From: JAFAMB01 sp963775805
GTDB taxonomy: Bacteria > Verrucomicrobiota > Verrucomicrobiia > Chthoniobacterales > JAFAMB01
Reading direction: 5' to 3'
Assembly (NCBI GenBank): GCA_963775805.1
Contig: CAVZKG010000001.1
Coordinates: 1,612,001 to 1,676,000 of the forward strand
DNA length: 64,000 nucleotides
Each line of letters opens with the position of its first letter. Position 1 is the stretch's first letter. Below are positions 1-8,838 of this stretch, one piece after another. Made by a program: the position numbers and the translations under genes. Below the pieces are notes generated by a model. It had not been told where the DNA came from. It worked only from the letters and a program-made list of their open reading frames with translations, and ran no database searches.

Positions 1-64
1 AATTAGGAAACAAAATGAACGTAAAATTAAAGAAAGATTAACCGCTTCATTCCCATCGCAAACA

Positions 65-88
65 CCGAGTTCCGTAGATCGAACTCGG
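65..88. terminator. Perfect 8-bp hairpin downstream of the response regulator
   Basis: Arms 65-72 and 81-88 are perfect reverse complements around an 8-nt loop. The hairpin lies about 120 nt past the stop of the minus-strand response regulator, so it could end that transcript, but no run of T follows in either direction. The rest of positions 1-209 shows nothing I can assign. Confidence 0.3.
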
Positions 89-209
89 CACCCTTCATTG
101 AGTTTCACAGAAACCAGCGGGAAATGTCAACGCCCGCCAATCCTCTGAATTGGGAGAACAACCCAGAAACAACATAAGACGAGATTAATGAAAAATGAGT
201 GGCGGCAAC

Positions 210-899
210 TCACACCAACTTTTGCGAAGCCAGCCTGTACCCGAACCCTCGTATCGTCTCGATGTAGCAGCCGTAAACCCCCAATTTGTCGCGCAACCGG
301 CGCATATGCGTATCGACTGTCCGGGTGTCGATCACTGAATCATAGCCCCAGACATCACTGAGCAGCCGGTCCCGCTCCTGCACGCGTCCCTCGCGTTCCA
401 TGAGAAGCGCGAGAAGCTTAAATTCCGTTGCAGTGCAATCGACCACGCGATCGGCGGCTCTGACTTGGTGACGTGAACGATCCAGAACCAGTTCCCCCAC
501 CCGAAGCAATTGTTTCTCCCGATCCTGAGACAAGCGACGGAGGATTGCTCTGATTCGGAGCACTAATTCTCTCGGGCTGAACGGTTTAACGACGTAATCG
601 TCCGCTCCCAGTTCGAACCCGAGCACCCGATCGATTTCTTCGATTCGAGCCGAAAGCATCAGGATCGGCACGCCGCCGGTCTCCGGATTGGACTTGATCA
701 TCCGGCAAAGATCCAACCCCGATATCTCAGGCAGCATCAGGTCAAGAACGATCAAAGCAGGTGGCTCACTCTTTACAGCCGCAAAGGCGGCGCGCCCCGT
801 GCCGACAATATCGACCCCGAACCCCTCCTTTCGCAGGTGATGCGCGAGGAGCTCGGCGACATCCAGTTCGTCCTCAACAATTAGGATTTTCTCACTCAT
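210..899 (-). CDS. OmpR/PhoB-family response regulator
   Basis: DNA-binding response regulator of 229 residues. The N-terminal receiver domain has the acidic pair after KILIVEDE, the phospho-acceptor Asp in VLDLMLP (about residue 53) and the conserved Lys in VVKPFSPREL. The C-terminal winged-helix (Trans_reg_C) domain ends in TRTVDTHMRRLRDKL and the IRGFGYRL hairpin. An in-frame TTG lies nine bases upstream; the ATG followed by SEKILIVEDE is the better start. No histidine kinase is adjacent, so its signal and targets are unknown. It lies 72 nt downstream of the HAD phosphatase on the same strand and may or may not share its transcript. A role in controlling the nearby secretion or polysaccharide genes would be inference from position only. 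Confidence 0.93.
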   Translation of the reverse strand: MSEKILIVEDELDVAELLAHHLRKEGFGVDIVGTGRAAFAAVKSEPPALIVLDLMLPEISGLDLCRMIKSNPETGGVPILMLSARIEEIDRVLGFELGADDYVVKPFSPRELVLRIRAILRRLSQDREKQLLRVGELVLDRSRHQVRAADRVVDCTATEFKLLALLMEREGRVQERDRLLSDVWGYDSVIDTRTVDTHMRRLRDKLGVYGCYIETIRGFGYRLASQKLV

Positions 900-980
900 C
901 AGAGCCAATTGAAGGAATGATCTTAGAACCTCGCAAATTTCCGGGGCAAGCAGGAAACCGGCGAGTCGCGAACTGGCCCG

Positions 981-1790
981 TTATTGTCTGCCATGAGATG
1001 TGACTACCGCATGCCGCACCAGCTCCGGAAAAAAGTGGCTCAATGCTTGGCTTACTCCCCAGCCACTATCCTTCGAGGCGATAAATCCACCTTGCGCAGC
1101 GACAACCTCTTTTACCTCTTCCAGCGCGTTCGAGGGACATGCGAGATACCGAGCGTACGCAAGGTCCAGCATTGGCAAATCATTAAAATTATCTCCCGCC
1201 GCAAATGTCTCCTCGTTTGTGATTCCCGTCAGCCGCTGCAACTCCGCCAAAGCCGATCCCTTGTGATAGGCCGAATGGCAAAGCCGGAGATAAACTGAAT
1301 TCCTTTGATAGCCGAACTCGGGAACCCCGATGCATTTCGTGTCTATAAACCCGCAAATCGCATCCATCTGCGCATTCGTCGTCGAAACGACGCCTACAAA
1401 TTGACCATCCTCATAATGGAGCCGAGCGTCGGTAGTCGATTCGATGTGGGCGCAAATCTCCGCCAGGAGTTCCGCTGTGTCCGCGAATAGCTGGCCATGC
1501 GCCTCGCGGCACCGAATGTTCCATTCCCCGAAGTCCTGCCATCCAGACCCGTCCCAGCGGAAAACTTCCCTTTCGCACGTCAATGCAAAGTCCGGGCGAA
1601 AAGGGAAGCCAAACTCGCTGATACCCTCTTCGACCAGTTGAATAGTTCTCCCGGTGTTGAATGCGATCGATACCCCATGGAGGCGAAGTCTATTCAAACC
1701 CTGCACAAGCTCCTTCGGGAAGGGAGGCTGCGCCCAACTTCGGACCAGGGTTCCGTCAAAATCCATGCTTAACAAACGAACCTGACTCAT
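981..1790 (-). CDS. HAD-superfamily hydrolase, Cof/IIB type
   Basis: A 269-residue haloacid-dehalogenase-fold phosphatase. Motif I is DFDGTLV at residues 10-16 (nucleophile Asp10, general acid Asp12), motif II is FNTGRT near residue 45, and motif IV is AAGDNFNDLPML near residue 217. The long cap inserted between motifs II and III fits the IIB (Cof, sucrose- or mannosyl-phosphate phosphatase-like) subclass. Members dephosphorylate sugar phosphates or similar small molecules in the cytoplasm; the substrate cannot be read from the sequence. The start lies only 21 nt after the GspF stop, so it is probably co-transcribed with gspE and gspF. Confidence 0.88.
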   Translation of the reverse strand: MSQVRLLSMDFDGTLVRSWAQPPFPKELVQGLNRLRLHGVSIAFNTGRTIQLVEEGISEFGFPFRPDFALTCEREVFRWDGSGWQDFGEWNIRCREAHGQLFADTAELLAEICAHIESTTDARLHYEDGQFVGVVSTTNAQMDAICGFIDTKCIGVPEFGYQRNSVYLRLCHSAYHKGSALAELQRLTGITNEETFAAGDNFNDLPMLDLAYARYLACPSNALEEVKEVVAAQGGFIASKDSGWGVSQALSHFFPELVRHAVVTSHGRQ

Positions 1791-1811
1791 ATATCGCTGC
1801 GTCAGCGGGAA

Positions 1812-3062
1812 CTACTGCGGCCGAAGGCCGGAAATCGCGTCGAAAATTCCGTTGATGATCGAATAAGCGATCAATCCGACCATTCCGGCCATCACAAGTA
1901 TCACAACTGGTTGAACCAGCGAGGTAAGTCGCCCGATCTTTATGTTCAACTCTTTGTCGTATCGCCGTCCGATGCGTTCGAGCGCCAATGCTAAATCACC
2001 CGTTTGTTCGCCTACGGCAATCATATCGATGAACAGCGGGGGAAACTCACCGATTTTCTGAAGTGCCCGGGACAACGACCCTCCCTCTCCGACCGCCACG
2101 ACCACATTTTCCATCAACCCTCGCAGGTGCAAATTGCCGATCGCACTTGTCATCAACCGAAGACTATTGAGCAGAGGAATACCGTTTTCGATGAGGTTTG
2201 CCATCGTCTGCGCGAACTGAGAATAGAATCTGCCGCGCAAGACAGAACCAAACAGAGGGATGCGAAGCTGCGTTCGGTGCCACCACTGTTTGCCGGTGCG
2301 TGTCCGGATAAACTGAAGGAAACCGAGAACTACTGAAACAACTGCAGCAATAATCGCCCACCAGTATTGAGAAAATAAATCGCTGGTTTGAACGAGCAAT
2401 CTCGTGAGCACAGGAAGATCCTTCCCAGTTTTCTGAAATAGAGTCGTTAACTGGGGAACCAAGTAGGTCATGAACAGAAAAATCAGGCCGATTCCGAGCA
2501 CGAAGATCAACGCAGGATAGATCAGCGCGCTGACCACCCGTTTCCGCAGATCGTCTATCATCACCAAAAACGTTGCCTGACGACGAAGGAGTTGTGGCAG
2601 TGAGCCGCTCACTTCGCCGGCCGCGACGAGATTGCAGAAAAGGTCTCCAAATGAGGGTGAAACCAACCGGAGAGCGCTCGAGAGACTGCTTCCCTCTCGA
2701 ACCAACTGGCGCAGGGCGGATGCGACCGCTTTGATGCTGGAAAGCTCCTTTCGGTTCTCCATTACTTTGAGGGCGGGCTCTAATTGCAAGCCGGCGTCGA
2801 GAAGGTCACTCATTTCCTCCGTGAATAGAATAATCTGGCTTCCCGACAATCGGATATTCCGTGTCTCTACGGCTTGTGTAGACTGCGCAGCAGCCGAATG
2901 CCTGGCGCCGTTCATGTCGCCGGCATCCAGCTGTTCGAGCGAAATCGGCTGCAGGTGGTCGCGATCCAGCTTGCGAAAGGCTTCTGAGCGGCTTTGCGCC
3001 TCAACCTGGCCAGAGACGCGGGCTCCCTCGCGGCTCACGGCATTGTAATTATACAGAGCCAT
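1812..3062 (-). CDS. GspF/PilC-type inner-membrane platform protein
   Basis: A 416-residue type II secretion or type IV pilus assembly platform protein. It opens with the short MALYNYNAVSREGARVSG segment typical of GspF/PilC and then has two GspF domains of about 120 residues. Hydrophobic segments follow each domain: one near residues 180-205 (ALIYPALIFVLGIGLIFLF), one near 230-250, and a C-terminal one (VVILVMAGMVGLIAYSII). In the family it anchors the GspE/PilB ATPase to the membrane and helps extrude pseudopilins. Its ATPase partner lies immediately upstream with a 5-nt gap. No pseudopilin, secretin or prepilin peptidase is in the window, so secretion cannot be told from piliation. Confidence 0.94.
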   Translation of the reverse strand: MALYNYNAVSREGARVSGQVEAQSRSEAFRKLDRDHLQPISLEQLDAGDMNGARHSAAAQSTQAVETRNIRLSGSQIILFTEEMSDLLDAGLQLEPALKVMENRKELSSIKAVASALRQLVREGSSLSSALRLVSPSFGDLFCNLVAAGEVSGSLPQLLRRQATFLVMIDDLRKRVVSALIYPALIFVLGIGLIFLFMTYLVPQLTTLFQKTGKDLPVLTRLLVQTSDLFSQYWWAIIAAVVSVVLGFLQFIRTRTGKQWWHRTQLRIPLFGSVLRGRFYSQFAQTMANLIENGIPLLNSLRLMTSAIGNLHLRGLMENVVVAVGEGGSLSRALQKIGEFPPLFIDMIAVGEQTGDLALALERIGRRYDKELNIKIGRLTSLVQPVVILVMAGMVGLIAYSIINGIFDAISGLRPQ

Positions 3063-3067
3063 CGCAG

Positions 3068-4771
3068 TTATTCGTCGAGCAACTCAAGATCTGAAGCGGT
3101 CACTCGCACGACCTCTTCGATTGTCGTGGTTCCGCTGACAACCTTATTCCATCCATACGACCGCAACGGAATCATCCCTTCCTCAATCGCCATGGCGCGA
3201 AGAGCGGAGGCAGGCTTCGCCTGCGTTATCAAGTCCTGGATTCGCTGAGAGACCAGGCAGATTTCAAAAATAGCTGCTCGCCCCTCGTAGCCAGTTTGCC
3301 GGCAATGTTCGCACCCGGTGGCAGCCATTGCCTTGGAGGCATGCTCAAGCGGAAATCCAATCTTTTTCAAATATGACGCGACGTGTTCGGCGGGCCGCTT
3401 GCAATGGGTACAGAGAACGCGCACGAGTCGCTGCGCAATAAATGCGCGCACGGCATTTGCAACCAGGAACGGCTCGATTCCCATGTCGACAAGTCGCGTG
3501 ATGCCGCCGATGGCATCGTTCGTGTGAAGCGTACTGAACACAAGATGCCCTGTTAGAGCGCCGCGGATCGCAATTTCTGTGGTTTCCCGGTCTCGCATTT
3601 CGCCGACCATGATGACATTTGGATCACCTCGCAAAATGCTTCTCAGCCCATTTGCAAAAGTAAGGTCAATTTCCGGCTTCACTGCGATCTGAATAACTCC
3701 AGGCAATTTATACTCGACCGGGTCTTCAACAGTCACGATCCGTCGCTCCCTCGTATTGAGGCTCGACAGAAATGTATAGAGTGTTGTGGATTTACCGCAG
3801 CCGGTCGGTCCCGTCAGTAACACGATTCCGTTCGGCAACGACAAAAGCTGGCGAATTCGCGTCTGCGCCTCGCTATCGAACCCAAGACGGTCGAATGTAA
3901 ACCGCTCTTGACCAAGGAGCCGCAGACTGATGCTTTCGCCTGCAACCGACGGAATGGTAGCAACTCGGACGTCGATTGGTTGCCCGTCCAGTTCCAGGTT
4001 GATTCTCCCGTCCTGCGGTAGCCGCCGCTCAGCGATGTCGAGGTGAGCCATGATCTTCAGGCGAGAAATCACCGAGGCTTGCAGAACCTTGATATTTGGC
4101 GGAACTGGCACTTCGTGAAGCACTCCGTCGATCCGATACCGGATCCGGAGATCGTCCTGGAGCGGTTCGACATGGATATCTGTTGCCCGCTGTTCGAGTG
4201 CCTCGCGAAGGATTTGGTTCACAAATTTGACGACAGACGCCTCCGAATCCTCCTGATCCAGAACATTCGTCTCCTGCTTAAGATCGACTCCAAGTTCGTC
4301 GTCTGCTCGACCTTCGAGTATCGCGTCGAAAGTCTCCGCGCCGACACCGTACCCCTGTCGAAGTGCATGGACGATCTGCGCTCGCGTCGACATCGCGTAG
4401 AGAATTCGTTTTTTAAGGGAGGAAGCTAAAGTCTGGCGCGCAACTAAATCGAAAGGATCATATAGTGCGATCCAGATCTCATTGTCGTCTTCCCGCAGAG
4501 GGACAATCCGATAACGCAACGCGGTTCGCGCCGGGATTTTTTCCCGCAACGGAGCGGGTATTCCGGTAATTGGCTCATTCCACCATGGAATTTCGAGCCA
4601 TCGACTGACTCCCTTCAAGAATCCGGTCTCATCCACGAGCCTGGAATCGAGAATTGATTGTATGAGAGATCGTTGCTCCTCACCAGCGAGCCCAACAATC
4701 CTCCGACAAGCGTCCGGGTCAGCACACCCATTTGCCTTCGCGATCTCTATCAGTGGTTCAAGAAGCGCCAT
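3068..4771 (-). CDS. GspE/PilB-type secretion ATPase
   Basis: Hexameric AAA-like ATPase that powers type II secretion or type IV pilus extension, 567 residues from the ATG chosen here; a longer frame begins at 4816 but its extra 15 residues look non-coding. A divergent GspE-N domain comes first, then the catalytic domain with Walker A GPTGCGKSTT, the Asp box after VTVEDPVEY, Walker B (NVIMVGEMRDRET) and the His box (STLHTNDA). A zinc-type tetracysteine pair (CTHC and CEHC) lies before the C-terminus, as in GspE and PilB. It stands directly before gspF with a 5-nt gap. The 82-nt gap from the polysaccharide-locus membrane protein may or may not hold a separate promoter. Confidence 0.95.
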   Translation of the reverse strand: MALLEPLIEIAKANGCADPDACRRIVGLAGEEQRSLIQSILDSRLVDETGFLKGVSRWLEIPWWNEPITGIPAPLREKIPARTALRYRIVPLREDDNEIWIALYDPFDLVARQTLASSLKKRILYAMSTRAQIVHALRQGYGVGAETFDAILEGRADDELGVDLKQETNVLDQEDSEASVVKFVNQILREALEQRATDIHVEPLQDDLRIRYRIDGVLHEVPVPPNIKVLQASVISRLKIMAHLDIAERRLPQDGRINLELDGQPIDVRVATIPSVAGESISLRLLGQERFTFDRLGFDSEAQTRIRQLLSLPNGIVLLTGPTGCGKSTTLYTFLSSLNTRERRIVTVEDPVEYKLPGVIQIAVKPEIDLTFANGLRSILRGDPNVIMVGEMRDRETTEIAIRGALTGHLVFSTLHTNDAIGGITRLVDMGIEPFLVANAVRAFIAQRLVRVLCTHCKRPAEHVASYLKKIGFPLEHASKAMAATGCEHCRQTGYEGRAAIFEICLVSQRIQDLITQAKPASALRAMAIEEGMIPLRSYGWNKVVSGTTTIEEVVRVTASDLELLDE

Positions 4772-4853
4772 GACGAAACGACGGCGGAATGTGACAGACC
4801 CTCCCGTTGACCTCAACTAGATATGTATCCGACAACAAGTCAGCGCATCACGG

Positions 4854-6404
4854 CTATTCGGCTGGCTTCCGGGAATCCGACTCTCCCGTCCCCTGCTTGG
4901 CGATATCGACGCAGGAGGGATCCGGAGCCGAATTGATAATCGCCTCAGCTATCGGCGATCTTCCGCGAATCCTCCGAGGAACCGGCCGCGGGAGCACCTT
5001 CAGCTCGCGTGATCGAGCAGGCTCCCAGACCTTGGAAACTCCAGTGACGGTGTCAGCATTCTCCGACCTATTCGTCGACGCTAGCGCCAACCCCGCAGTG
5101 AACACCGCGAATCCAAGCATTGAAGATTGTCCGAATTGCCCGGAAACCATGTCGACCAGGCTTGCAGAAACCAATAAAATCGGCGTTCCATGCCCTTTTC
5201 CGAGTGCTTTCCATCCCTCGATGATCAGATAAACGCAGATCGTCAACCTCAGAAAAATATACGTGTACCCGACAATCGGTCCGCTTTCTCCGACAACCCT
5301 GGACCACTCTCCCTCTCCTAGAAGAAACGAGCGAGACCCGGTCAAAAGAGCCGATCCAACGTTTGTCCCGACGCCGAGCCCGTAACCTAATACAGGCACG
5401 TTCGCCGCCGTATACATCGACTCGGCGAGGTCTCCAAAGTACCTGGCAATGATCCCTTGCTCCACTCCACCGCCGGTCCGAAGCCTCGCCTCATTGACCT
5501 CCATGCCCTCCCGAAAAAGAGGGTGCTGCGCAAGAACGAAAAACCCGACAAACGTCAGAGCCGCAGGCAGTAGAACCAAGCGAATTCTCGAGATTCTGCG
5601 GAGGCATATCACCAAAACAGCGACCACAACAATGACAACGTTGGCCATCGCGGATCGGCTCCCGGAGATTGCCAGCGAGATCGTAAGGCACGGGATGCCG
5701 AACAGACGGAGCCATTTGGGCATGTCCCGGTCAATAAATCCTCCCAAGAGAAGCGCCGCCCCCAGGGTTAGATACGACACCATCCCGGTCACAAACGAAA
5801 ATAGGCCCGACGGACGAATCCGCTGTCCAATGGAAACCATCTGTCCGCCCAGCTCGCCGCCAGCCGCTGCGTTGATCCAGGACAGTTTCGGGGACGCAAA
5901 CTGCACCGCAACCAGAATGGTCATCGGGATGGCAAGAAGCAGGATCCATCGACCCAAGCGCTTCACATCCTCCCACGTCATCACCTTCTGCATTACAAAA
6001 ATTAGCGGCAGATGAAGAAAGTTGGTTCTCAGGCCATACAAAATGACGCCCACATTGTCGAAGACAGCCAGGGAAACGAGGAAACTGACGCCTGCCAGCC
6101 CGGCGATGACGACCATGAATCGATTGAGCGGGAACACTCCTTCAAAAATCGCGGCCAAATAGATCAGGATAACGACAGGATCGCGTACGATCAAAAGCGG
6201 AGCTGAGAGCGACGGGAATACCCACTTTCTCAACGCTCCCTCAATGATGAGCAACCAGAAGTAGACCCAAATTAGAACGACAATGCTTGGGTATTTTGAC
6301 TTCTCCGATCCTGTCGTCACAATCGCCGATGGCCCCCCGGAGCCAACCCCCTGTCGCTGCGAGGAACTGGTTACGGAACGGCTTTTGATCTGACGAAGAC
6401 TCAT
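4854..6404 (-). CDS. Polytopic membrane protein, Wzy/O-antigen ligase-like
   Basis: A 516-residue protein with about ten hydrophobic segments between residues 40 and 430, a large periplasmic-type loop near residues 300-370, and hydrophilic tails at both ends (roughly 35 and 80 residues). The topology and the SGSRSAM segment after a transmembrane helix resemble the O-antigen ligase/polymerase (Wzy_C, EpsE-like) superfamily. In such loci this protein joins repeat units or ligates chains at the periplasmic face. It lies 3 nt after the GT4 gene and ends the glycosyltransferase run. Sequence conservation in the superfamily is poor, so the polymerase call rests on topology and context. Confidence 0.65.
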   Translation of the reverse strand: MSLRQIKSRSVTSSSQRQGVGSGGPSAIVTTGSEKSKYPSIVVLIWVYFWLLIIEGALRKWVFPSLSAPLLIVRDPVVILIYLAAIFEGVFPLNRFMVVIAGLAGVSFLVSLAVFDNVGVILYGLRTNFLHLPLIFVMQKVMTWEDVKRLGRWILLLAIPMTILVAVQFASPKLSWINAAAGGELGGQMVSIGQRIRPSGLFSFVTGMVSYLTLGAALLLGGFIDRDMPKWLRLFGIPCLTISLAISGSRSAMANVVIVVVAVLVICLRRISRIRLVLLPAALTFVGFFVLAQHPLFREGMEVNEARLRTGGGVEQGIIARYFGDLAESMYTAANVPVLGYGLGVGTNVGSALLTGSRSFLLGEGEWSRVVGESGPIVGYTYIFLRLTICVYLIIEGWKALGKGHGTPILLVSASLVDMVSGQFGQSSMLGFAVFTAGLALASTNRSENADTVTGVSKVWEPARSRELKVLPRPVPRRIRGRSPIAEAIINSAPDPSCVDIAKQGTGESDSRKPAE

Positions 6405-6407
6405 CCG

Positions 6408-7550
6408 CTAAAGTAGAATCGACAGAACTTTATCTGAATAGAGCTGCCAACTGCTCTGCCGGGCTTTTTCCATGATCGCTGGACGCATATCGTCTACCCA
6501 TTCCCTGTGATCCGCAATCCAGTTAATCCGCTCAGCCAGGATCTCTGGAGCACGGATCGGCACGACGAATCCAGTACGCCCGGAATCAACAAGATCTTCA
6601 GCCCCGGCGTTCGGGGTCACAACTATCGGGAGACCACAACTAAGCGCCTCCATTTGCACCATCGCTCTTCCCTCCACGATGGAAGGCAGCACAAGAACAT
6701 CGCATGCACACATCAAATCGCGCACGGCGCGAAATGGCCTAGGCGGTTCGAATCGAAATTTCGAATACTCCTCAAAATAAAACCGCATTGGGAGAAGCGG
6801 TGTCCCGAGAACAACCAACTCAACATCGGACCGGCGGACAATCTTCATCGCTGCAAACAGGTCTGCTAATCCTTTCCTCTGGGTCATTGTTCCGACAAAC
6901 AGAATTCGCAGTCTCGATCCAATCTTGACAGTGCGGCTGGTGACGACTGGAGGACATCCGTATTCGGCGGTAAATGAGACCGTTCCCGGGGGGAGCGATC
7001 TTTGAACCACCTGGCTTGGACAAATCACACAATCTGCAAGCTGCAATTCCGCCGTTTTCCGCTCCAGCTTTGCAGCAGGATCAACCGTCGATTGCAATGT
7101 CGGTTCCCATTTTGGGTATCGCATCGCTTCTTCCCCTAGCAGCCTCTGAACCGTTTCCCAATATAGGATAGGTAACTCGTAAACGCGCCGCATCCCGATC
7201 CGTTGCGCCACTCGAAACGTCTCCAAGGCAGAATCTTCATAACAATAAACCGCTGATCCCGGCCTCAGTCGGTTCGCGACGTGCCGGTCAAATTCCGTAG
7301 CCACGGCGTCACTGCTCAGGATTCCGGACGTGTGTCGAGTTAGCCAGGTCTGTCCAAGCCGTTGAGCGAGTATTCGGGCCACCTCCCGATGCGGATACTG
7401 ATGAACCTTCGGTTTGATCCCGGTAATGCCAAGTCCACGCCGGCCCACCGCAAGCGTGGTATAAAACCCGTCAAGAGCCTGTTTTTCCATCAGCCCCGCC
7501 AAGAGCGCACGCACATACTGGTTTATTTGAGGATGACTGACGGTAATCAT
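6408..7550 (-). CDS. Glycosyltransferase family 4 (GT-B fold)
   Basis: A 380-residue retaining GT-B glycosyltransferase. The C-terminal GT1 domain starts near RLRILFVGTMTQRKGL (about residue 220), and the nucleotide-sugar binding block DVLVLPSIVEGRAMVQMEALSCGLP holds the E-x7-E-type motif typical of GT4. The N-terminal half is divergent (ITVSHPQINQYV at the start). It transfers an unidentified sugar in the cytoplasm to the growing surface polysaccharide. It sits 27 nt after the next GT4 gene and 3 nt before the Wzy-like gene, clearly in the same operon. Donor and acceptor cannot be deduced. Confidence 0.88.
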   Translation of the reverse strand: MITVSHPQINQYVRALLAGLMEKQALDGFYTTLAVGRRGLGITGIKPKVHQYPHREVARILAQRLGQTWLTRHTSGILSSDAVATEFDRHVANRLRPGSAVYCYEDSALETFRVAQRIGMRRVYELPILYWETVQRLLGEEAMRYPKWEPTLQSTVDPAAKLERKTAELQLADCVICPSQVVQRSLPPGTVSFTAEYGCPPVVTSRTVKIGSRLRILFVGTMTQRKGLADLFAAMKIVRRSDVELVVLGTPLLPMRFYFEEYSKFRFEPPRPFRAVRDLMCACDVLVLPSIVEGRAMVQMEALSCGLPIVVTPNAGAEDLVDSGRTGFVVPIRAPEILAERINWIADHREWVDDMRPAIMEKARQSSWQLYSDKVLSILL

Positions 7551-7577
7551 GCGTTCAGCGATTAGCCTTGGCGCTCG

Positions 7578-8609
7578 TCACCTGTGACCGGTCGAAGCTT
7601 TAGCGAAAATGTCCAAGTATTTTTGGGCTACCCCAGCCGCAGAGTGCGCCCGCAGATGTGGCGCGATTGCCTGCCAATAACTCTCCCAATCGAACCCCTC
7701 GGTCAGCGCCTTTTGAATCGCGTCGGCAAGCGCAGAATCGCTCTCATGCCAAAATACGATCGCCAGTGGGCCGGCAGCCTCTTGAAGTCCGCCACTCTCA
7801 GCGACGATTGCCCGACAGCCACAGGCAACTCCTTCGAGTGCCACGAGACCGAACGGTTCCTGCCATCGCGACGGCACCACGATAATGCGATGCTGGTTAA
7901 GTTCTTTCACAAGTTCTTGTCCGGTCGTTGTACCAAGAAATGTGACTTGGTCCGTGAGTTTGTATTCTCTGACCATCGCGCTGAGCCTGGGCAAATCTGG
8001 GCCGTCGCCGACGATCGTAAGGCAAGGAAAGAACTCTCTATGCTTCAGGCGGCTTAGAGCCTGAAGCAGTATATCGACCCCCTTATCCGTTACCAGCCTA
8101 CCGACAAAAATCAGGTCGCAGCGGCGCTCCGCGCAAGGATCTCTCTTAAATAGATCCTCTCGATAAGGATTGCCGATAATGGTCGACGGAACACGCAGGT
8201 GATCGGCCACCGGCCGACTAACGGCAATGTTAAGGGCAAACCGGATTACGAATCGTTTTAGACGGTCGCGAAACCCGATGGAAGAATCGGTCCGTCTCAT
8301 CCACGTGTGATGCGCGACCACCCATGGGCGGCGGATAACCGCCAAGGGCCAGCACACCCGCAGACTGATATTGTTGTGAAACACCACTTCCGACCAATGC
8401 ACGAGTTCCCATAGCCGCGTCGCCGATGGTCTGCGGACGATCTCGAACGGAAATGTCTTCAGATCCGATTCACGCGTCGTCGTTATCACTTTCACCTGAT
8501 GACCAGCACGCGCAAACTCTAAGGCAAGCGTTAGACTTACCTGTTCGATACCTCCCACACTGGGATGAAAGAAGTGGGAGGACATCAGAATTTTCATTTT
8601 GCGTTCCAT
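7578..8609 (-). CDS. Glycosyltransferase family 4
   Basis: A 343-residue GT-B enzyme with the N-terminal Glyco_transf_4 signature (SSHFFHPSVGGIEQVSLTLA, with a glycine-rich acceptor loop) and the C-terminal GT1 half (DLIFVGRLVTDKGVDILLQAL; VVPSRWQEPFGLVALEGVAC with the E-x7-E motif). The start could be either the ATG at 8609 or the one at 8597 (MKILMSSHFF); both precede the fold. It lies immediately after a truncated deacetylase remnant and probably belongs to the same transcript as the other sugar transferases. The sugar is unknown. Confidence 0.9.
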   Translation of the reverse strand: MERKMKILMSSHFFHPSVGGIEQVSLTLALEFARAGHQVKVITTTRESDLKTFPFEIVRRPSATRLWELVHWSEVVFHNNISLRVCWPLAVIRRPWVVAHHTWMRRTDSSIGFRDRLKRFVIRFALNIAVSRPVADHLRVPSTIIGNPYREDLFKRDPCAERRCDLIFVGRLVTDKGVDILLQALSRLKHREFFPCLTIVGDGPDLPRLSAMVREYKLTDQVTFLGTTTGQELVKELNQHRIIVVPSRWQEPFGLVALEGVACGCRAIVAESGGLQEAAGPLAIVFWHESDSALADAIQKALTEGFDWESYWQAIAPHLRAHSAAGVAQKYLDIFAKASTGHR

Positions 8610-8613
8610 CGGA

Positions 8614-8838
8614 TCAAAGAACGCGCAGCCTCACGATAAGAGCGATAGGCCAGTATCCTTCGGAGTTTGTAAACATCCGTTCCAGAATCATTAACCCGGG
8701 ACGCGGTTGTGACCGCGGAACTGTACCCTGCTCTGCGCGACCCATTTTATGATAGAGCAGGATCGGCAACCCACTGTTAAAGAGACCTCGAAACAGTTCG
8801 AGCCGGAAATAATGCTCCGGCAATTCCTTCGCGCTCAT
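8614..8838 (-). pseudogene. Truncated polysaccharide deacetylase remnant
   Basis: A 74-codon frame whose segment GLPILLYHKMG closely resembles the first strand of the NodB/polysaccharide deacetylase family (typically LPVLLYHxVG), followed by a stretch reading MFTNSEGYWPIAL, like the usual 'F..Q...L...GY..ISL' that comes next. The remaining 150-200 residues of a deacetylase, including the metal-binding Asp and His motifs, are absent; the frame stops and a GT4 gene begins. The ATG overlaps the stop of the upstream GT4 gene (ATGA), as expected for a coupled operon gene. I read it as the 5' stub of a lost deacetylase. A genuine short protein remains possible. Confidence 0.5.
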
